Source: Melieria omissa
Taxonomy: Eukaryota; Arthropoda; Insecta; Diptera; Ulidiidae
Assembly: GCA_963971225.1 (NCBI GenBank)
Contig: OZ020267.1
Coordinates: 126,136,068-126,200,067, forward strand
Length of the DNA stretch: 64,000 bases
Reading direction: 5' to 3'
Below the pieces are notes generated by a model. It did not search any database, was not told the DNA's origin, and saw only the letters and a program-made list of their open reading frames with translations. Positions 35,301-41,300 of the stretch are shown here, one piece after another. Within the stretch, counting starts at the first letter, position 1. Every line of letters starts with the position of its first letter. Position numbers and translations under genes: made by a program.

Positions 35301-38300
35301 AGATTTGGGATTCGAACAACACCTGCCCGAGACACTGCGTCCAAGTAGTGAACTATTGTGTCATGTCCCTCTACGTTATTGGAGGAGTTCGTGTCCTCCA
35401 ATGTTATCTAGGAACTCCTTTAGTTTCCTTAGATTCATTTCAGACAAATCTCTCGTCTGTATTACCTCCTTCCCTAATATTCGCTTTCTATCCTTTATCA
35501 AAAGGATAAGTCTATATCATTTTAAATGATATTTTGGGCGCGTCAAGACGCGTCAAGTCTCGATATCGATACCTCACACTTCACTCGTTTTTCGCGACCA
35601 TTTCGCCAAAAAATGCGAACCATATTGTTCCGAAACCTCCGTATTCGTCTGATTTAGCTCTGTACCACCTTTGGTTATTCGCTATGCTTAAAAAACCGCT
35701 CCGAAGACATCGTCGATTGAGGAGATAAAAGCTAAATCGAAAAAGGTGTTTGAGGCCACTCCGGAAAATTACTATTTTGGATGCTTCGAGGACTGGAGAA
35801 ATTGCTGGCAGGAAATAAAATCGATTTATAAGAATAAGTAACGATTTTTCTTTTTATAACACAATTCCGGGTATTTTTTGGACACAGCAGTAGTTCCCGT
35901 GTACAGACCCAAGAACATCATATAACTAAAGACTTAAAAAAATCTGGAAAGTGCCTTTGAAACTTTAGGAAAGAACTCTTAATTATTCTGCAGCTTTTAG
36001 CAGCCTCCTATTTTTGATTTTTTAATTACTCTACGTCGTCGTGAAAGTAAAAACGATGGTAGCAGAAAATGAATCTACCACAGGATCAGACTACAAGAGG
36101 GACTACTACGACTGAACACATCTTTGCTGGTTTAGAGTGGTTCACTAGTGCTTTGAAAATGTAAAATTCTGGATTGAAAATTCGAATTATATGTAGGTTG
36201 AGTACTGGATTGAGTACATGGTGCTCCGAAATTTGAAAATTCCACACACATAAAGTACTTGACTACCCAATGTAAATTCCAGTCTTAACAAAACTTTACT
36301 CGATATGTTTATTCTCCTGAAAAATAAGAGATAAAAACTATGCAATTCTATACACAATACCAAGAAAGATCTTTACTGAGTTTAATTTGTTCAACTTAGA
36401 ATTGTTAAAAAAGGATCTATGCGATATTTAGACATTTGGTGGACCTGTTGTTTTTTCGGCTTTAGAATATTTTGTTATCATTGAAAGACATATGAAGCTT
36501 CGTATTTATGGAAGTTTCATATAGTTACCAACCTACCTTCAGATGGACAGAAGCCAATGCGAAGATGGACAGAACTCTGTTTTTCTATGTCAAAGAATGT
36601 CATTGTAAATGATTAGCTCAGAATGATTAGTGTTCTGACGCATCATCTTTGAAGATAGCCACATCTACTACATACCACTACTACATTAGATTAGATTAGG
36701 TACGGGAGTCGAACAACAGTTGCCCGAGACACTGCGGCTAATACCGAACTATTGTGTCGAATCTCTTTTTCCTAACTAAAGGAGTTCGAAGCCTACTACT
36801 ACATACAGAACCTGTATTGGGTCTTTATGCTTATTTCTGAGTTGATCTATGTTTCCAGATTATAAAACTCAACTCCCAATGTCCGGCTTAGTATAAATAA
36901 CTATTGCACTTCGCAATCTAACTTTAGGTGCTGTCAGTTGCGGCCACTCAGCACCAAACTGCAATTACAGTTGCCTATGTAAGTACAATAAAAATGTTCA
37001 GTGAAAAATCATAAATGTATAACTAACTGCAGTTGCGAAAAGAAAATGGAATTGGGAACAAAAGCAAGAGAGCAGATTGCAAGTGAACTCAGAGCACTCA
37101 AAAGCATAATTTCGCTCGGTTTGCTGTAATTTTTCAGCCACTGCCACTGCTGTGTGCCATGTTCACGAATGAATTTTGGGATTTTGCTTTGCGAAATCCC
37201 AGAAAAAAGGCGCAACCGCGGAATGGCCTAAACCCAATGCCAAACAAGAGTTGAAACAACGAATGAATTATAGAAAAGTTCTATGGAAAAATAATAACAA
37301 AAGTCACGTTTGCCGAGTTGGCTGCTTTGTTTCGTCGGCAGGACTGCGAGCATGTTAGCAGCCAACCGGTGGCGTTGGTTCTTATTGTTGTGGTTGCTAT
37401 GTGTGCTGCATGTTGCAACAAAAGGCAAAGTTGTTAGCGCTCACCAAGTGTAAGTTTGTAAAGTATTTTTTTTTTTTGTTTTTGGAAATTATTATGATTG
37501 CTTAAATTGCACGAATATGTGTGAGTGTGGAGTGTAGTTTGTAGTTTTTCGCCATTTTCTATTATTTCCATAGTTTGCCTTTGGACTTGCAGCACATAAA
37601 TGCAACGTTTTCATTGCTCTATAAATATTTTGTTTATGGTTTCAACAATACGAAGCTAAAATCTTTGAGTTGAATTACTTCTAAAACTCACATTGCAAAT
37701 AATGATTCATTTTTTGCGTTATTTTGTATAGTTGTTAGTATATTTTCTTTCATTTAATCTCTTATTGCACTCTTATATTTAGATGCAAATATTTAGAGCA
37801 GTCAGAAAAGTCCTGCAGCTGGTCTCTACTCGGGCAACTACAAGCTTTATGGTCACATGGTCTGCCAGACACCTATAGTGTTGTCCCAAAGAAGATTTTG
37901 TATAAAATTAGCCAGATTTTTTTATTACAATTTAGTTCAAATTTAGCTGCCTTGAAAGCAAAAGAATCTAAAGTAGTGAAATCGAAGATTGTCAGGAAAT
38001 ATCATGCTTTACTGATGTTCATTGAATGTCATAAATTATCTCTCTGCTGGATTTCTGGACATAGGAGTTTTGAAGGGATGAAATAGCGGAGAAGAAGACA
38101 AGGTGGCGGAATGAAAATGGATGTCAACGAAGCAGACATATCGATAAAATCAACACTTTAAGAAATATTTACGAGTAGGAAAATTGATGATCACTGCGGC
38201 ATGATCGCACGAGGAGCACTGGGACCCAAAGGTCGTGAGTTCGATTCCTACCTGACCTGGTCCGTTTTCCTTCTTTCGAAATGTGTCCGAACATAGCGAA

Positions 38301-41300
38301 TTATGGATAAAATCCACACTTTGAGATCTATTTACGAATAAGATAACTGACCACAACCTCTGTAGGCCCACACAAAGTGCACTGGGATCCATAGGTCGAG
38401 GGTTCGAGCTCTATCTGACTTGGTCCCTTTTCCTTCTTTCGATAAAATTGACACTTTGAGATCTATTTACGAGTAGGAGCATTGGCCACCACCTCGTTAG
38501 GCCCACACCAAGTGCACTGGGACCCATAGGTCGAGGGTTCGAGTCCTACCCGACTTGATCCCCTTTCCGTCTTTCGAATTGTGTCCCAGCGAAGCAGACA
38601 TATCAAGAAAATCCATACTTTTAGATCTATTAACGAATAGGAGACTTGACCACCACCTCCATAGGCCCATACCAAAAGGCATTGGGACCCAGAGGTCAAG
38701 AGTTCGAGTCCAATCAGGCTTGGTCCCGCGTTTTTCTAAATTTATAACTTTTCCTTTTTTCGAATTGTGCCCCAACGAAGCATATTGACAAAACCCATAC
38801 TTTAAGATCCAGCACCACGCAGCAAATGCTTAAATCTATTAGCCGTACCTGTAGCCAGTAACGAGTAGCAGTCCATGCATCACCCAAAGTAAGCGTATCA
38901 AAGACACGAACCTCTGTGTTTTGTAACCGCACCTCTCACTTAGATTAGACCATTACTATTGTGGCCCTACAAATCCTTACAGAACATCCCCTAGACACAC
39001 CGACCTAATGAAACTTAGTACCCAGGGGGTTACTACTACAAACAACAATTTCTCTTTCGGCGGTTGTCCTCTCAGCAGGAAATGGCAAACCTCTGAGATC
39101 AAAATTGCCTATGAAAAAGCTCCCGACTCACCGTTCGGAATCGGCATAAAACTGTAGGTCCCTTCCAACCTTGTAAAAACATTCGCACGCACAACACGGT
39201 TGGTTGCGGGTAGCTAGGCCTTAGTCTCGTAATCGGGCTATCGTGCCAGTCAAGAAGAAGAAGAAAAACCCACGGGAGTCCAGGTGTTTGACATTATCTC
39301 CTCTGCAAGCCAGTATTGGCCCAGGTTTCGCCTCCTGCTACGACAGACTGCTTCACAGCGCAGTATGATGTTTTCATTAACGAATGAAACAAAGGAAGAC
39401 AAAAATTTATTTATTTATTTAAGTCTATGAACAGATTGTTCTTACAGACATTACAAACTAAACTTAAAACTAGAGGACATGTTTTAGATCATTTTTAAAA
39501 ACATCTTTTGAGAGAAACAAGTCTAACTTGAATTTAGATGATACATGTGCTCCGGCATTCCCTCTACAGCTCCACAGAATCTGCAGATGCTTACCTGTTC
39601 TATACCGATTGTATTCATGTGTTTTCTCAGTCTGCAGTATTCAGTGAGAAGTCCGGTAATCTGTCTAAGCTAGTTTTTCCTCAGCCTGAGGCACTCCTCG
39701 CTGCATTTGGGTTATATCCCTTAATGCAGATTCTGGATTGTCTAAGACCCGGAGCACTGTACCAGTGTTCTGAATTCCTGGTTCTTTCCTGAGCCAGAGT
39801 GTTCCTGCCCAGACCAATGAAAGGCTCTGGCTCAAATAGAACAGTGGCCGCAGCGGTCCTAGCAAGGCTATCCGCCTCCTCGTTTTTGTCTATCCCAGTG
39901 TTTCATGGGACCCAGACGGTTTTAGAAGCACCTCTAACTCAAAAGCAACGGATGCACAGATGGTGCTCTACCAAACCAAGCAATAAACTTTTACATACGG
40001 AAGTGTATCTCATAGCTGAGTGACTAAGGAAAAAAGTGGATAATTTATGAGTAAATGGCAGCTATAATTGAAGACTTGTGGACTCGCAAATCAAACTATG
40101 AGGTTTCAAAGCCATTACAGCTAAGGTTATATAGATAAATGAAATAAAAAGACAAAGAATGAAGAATCGATTCAATATTTTAAGTAACAGTTGAAGCGAA
40201 TCTAACCCTCATAGATCCACGAGAGATAAAATAGTGTGACATTTTTAGTCATCCTTGATTTCATCTGGAAGAGCAAATTGTTCAAAAGGAACAAAACCTT
40301 AAATTTTAACGGCAAGAAGGATGAGTGACCTCCTGGCACCCATAGCAGGCACTGACATTGGACAATAATGCCTCCGAGATAAAGTACCTACGTCCTCGTC
40401 CATGTACCACTTAACTTAAAGTAATTTTACGTAACCTAACCTTCAAAATCATTTGGCATCTGTTTTAAAATCCATTAAATTTTTTTTGGTCCATAAATAT
40501 TTACTCAAACTCTTATTAGTTCAACTTATTGGCTGTCTGACACCGGATCACATAACCTCAAATTAAATTAAAATTTTATAATTTCGCCAATCTCTTCTTC
40601 TTTTGATGCAGGGAAAAGTAATGCGACCGGGAGAGCTTTTCCAGCAATTCCATTTGGCAGCGGTACATGGCGCAATTACACGTTTTAAAATAACGATGAT
40701 CATCGACAACAATAGCTGTAACATCATTATTAGGCAATAACATTAATCCTGTCGCTGGCCGCTTTCAAATGCGCCAAACCACCACAAGCTTGCTTGAGGG
40801 AGCGAACAAACCATTGGATGTGGCAGAAATGTGGCCAATGTGCGCAGCACGTACGACGGACCAGTCAGCCAGGAGCCGCTCGGGGCACTGCAGACGGGCG
40901 CACAAAAGTCATGTTTCTTGTGGTCATTATTATGCCAGAGTGTAAAACCATTGCAATAAATTGTAATAAAAATGAAATTAAATTTGTTATGCAGCTGCGC
41001 GGTCTGAGGATATATTGGCGCCGCGCAGGTAATAGCGCAACACACACGTCCCCCGGCAGCAACGTGCCGGCCACTTCAGCGCAGCGCACAATTATTTCGG
41101 AAACTTTGAAAGTACATACAACTAGCTGAAGCGGACAGTGGAGCGGACTGGGGAGGAGCACTGCGATAGACAGCGCGAACGGCAAACTTTTTTGAAGGTC
41201 ATTCGTGAGGGTGTCAAAGCAGCAACAAACAATTTGTTTCACACAGCAGAGGTGCATTAAATTTTAGTTATTTGTTTGGCATACGAAACAACCAATTAAA

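Noticed and set aside
35285..35305. TTAGATTAGATTAG as telomeric repeat
   Set aside because: The insect telomere repeat is TTAGG and higher flies lack it. The exact 13-bp duplications show this is the tail of a retroposed fragment.
38126..38815. CRISPR-like array
   Set aside because: Units are about 164 bp, diverged along their whole length, and lie in an animal intron; there are no short constant repeats with unique spacers.
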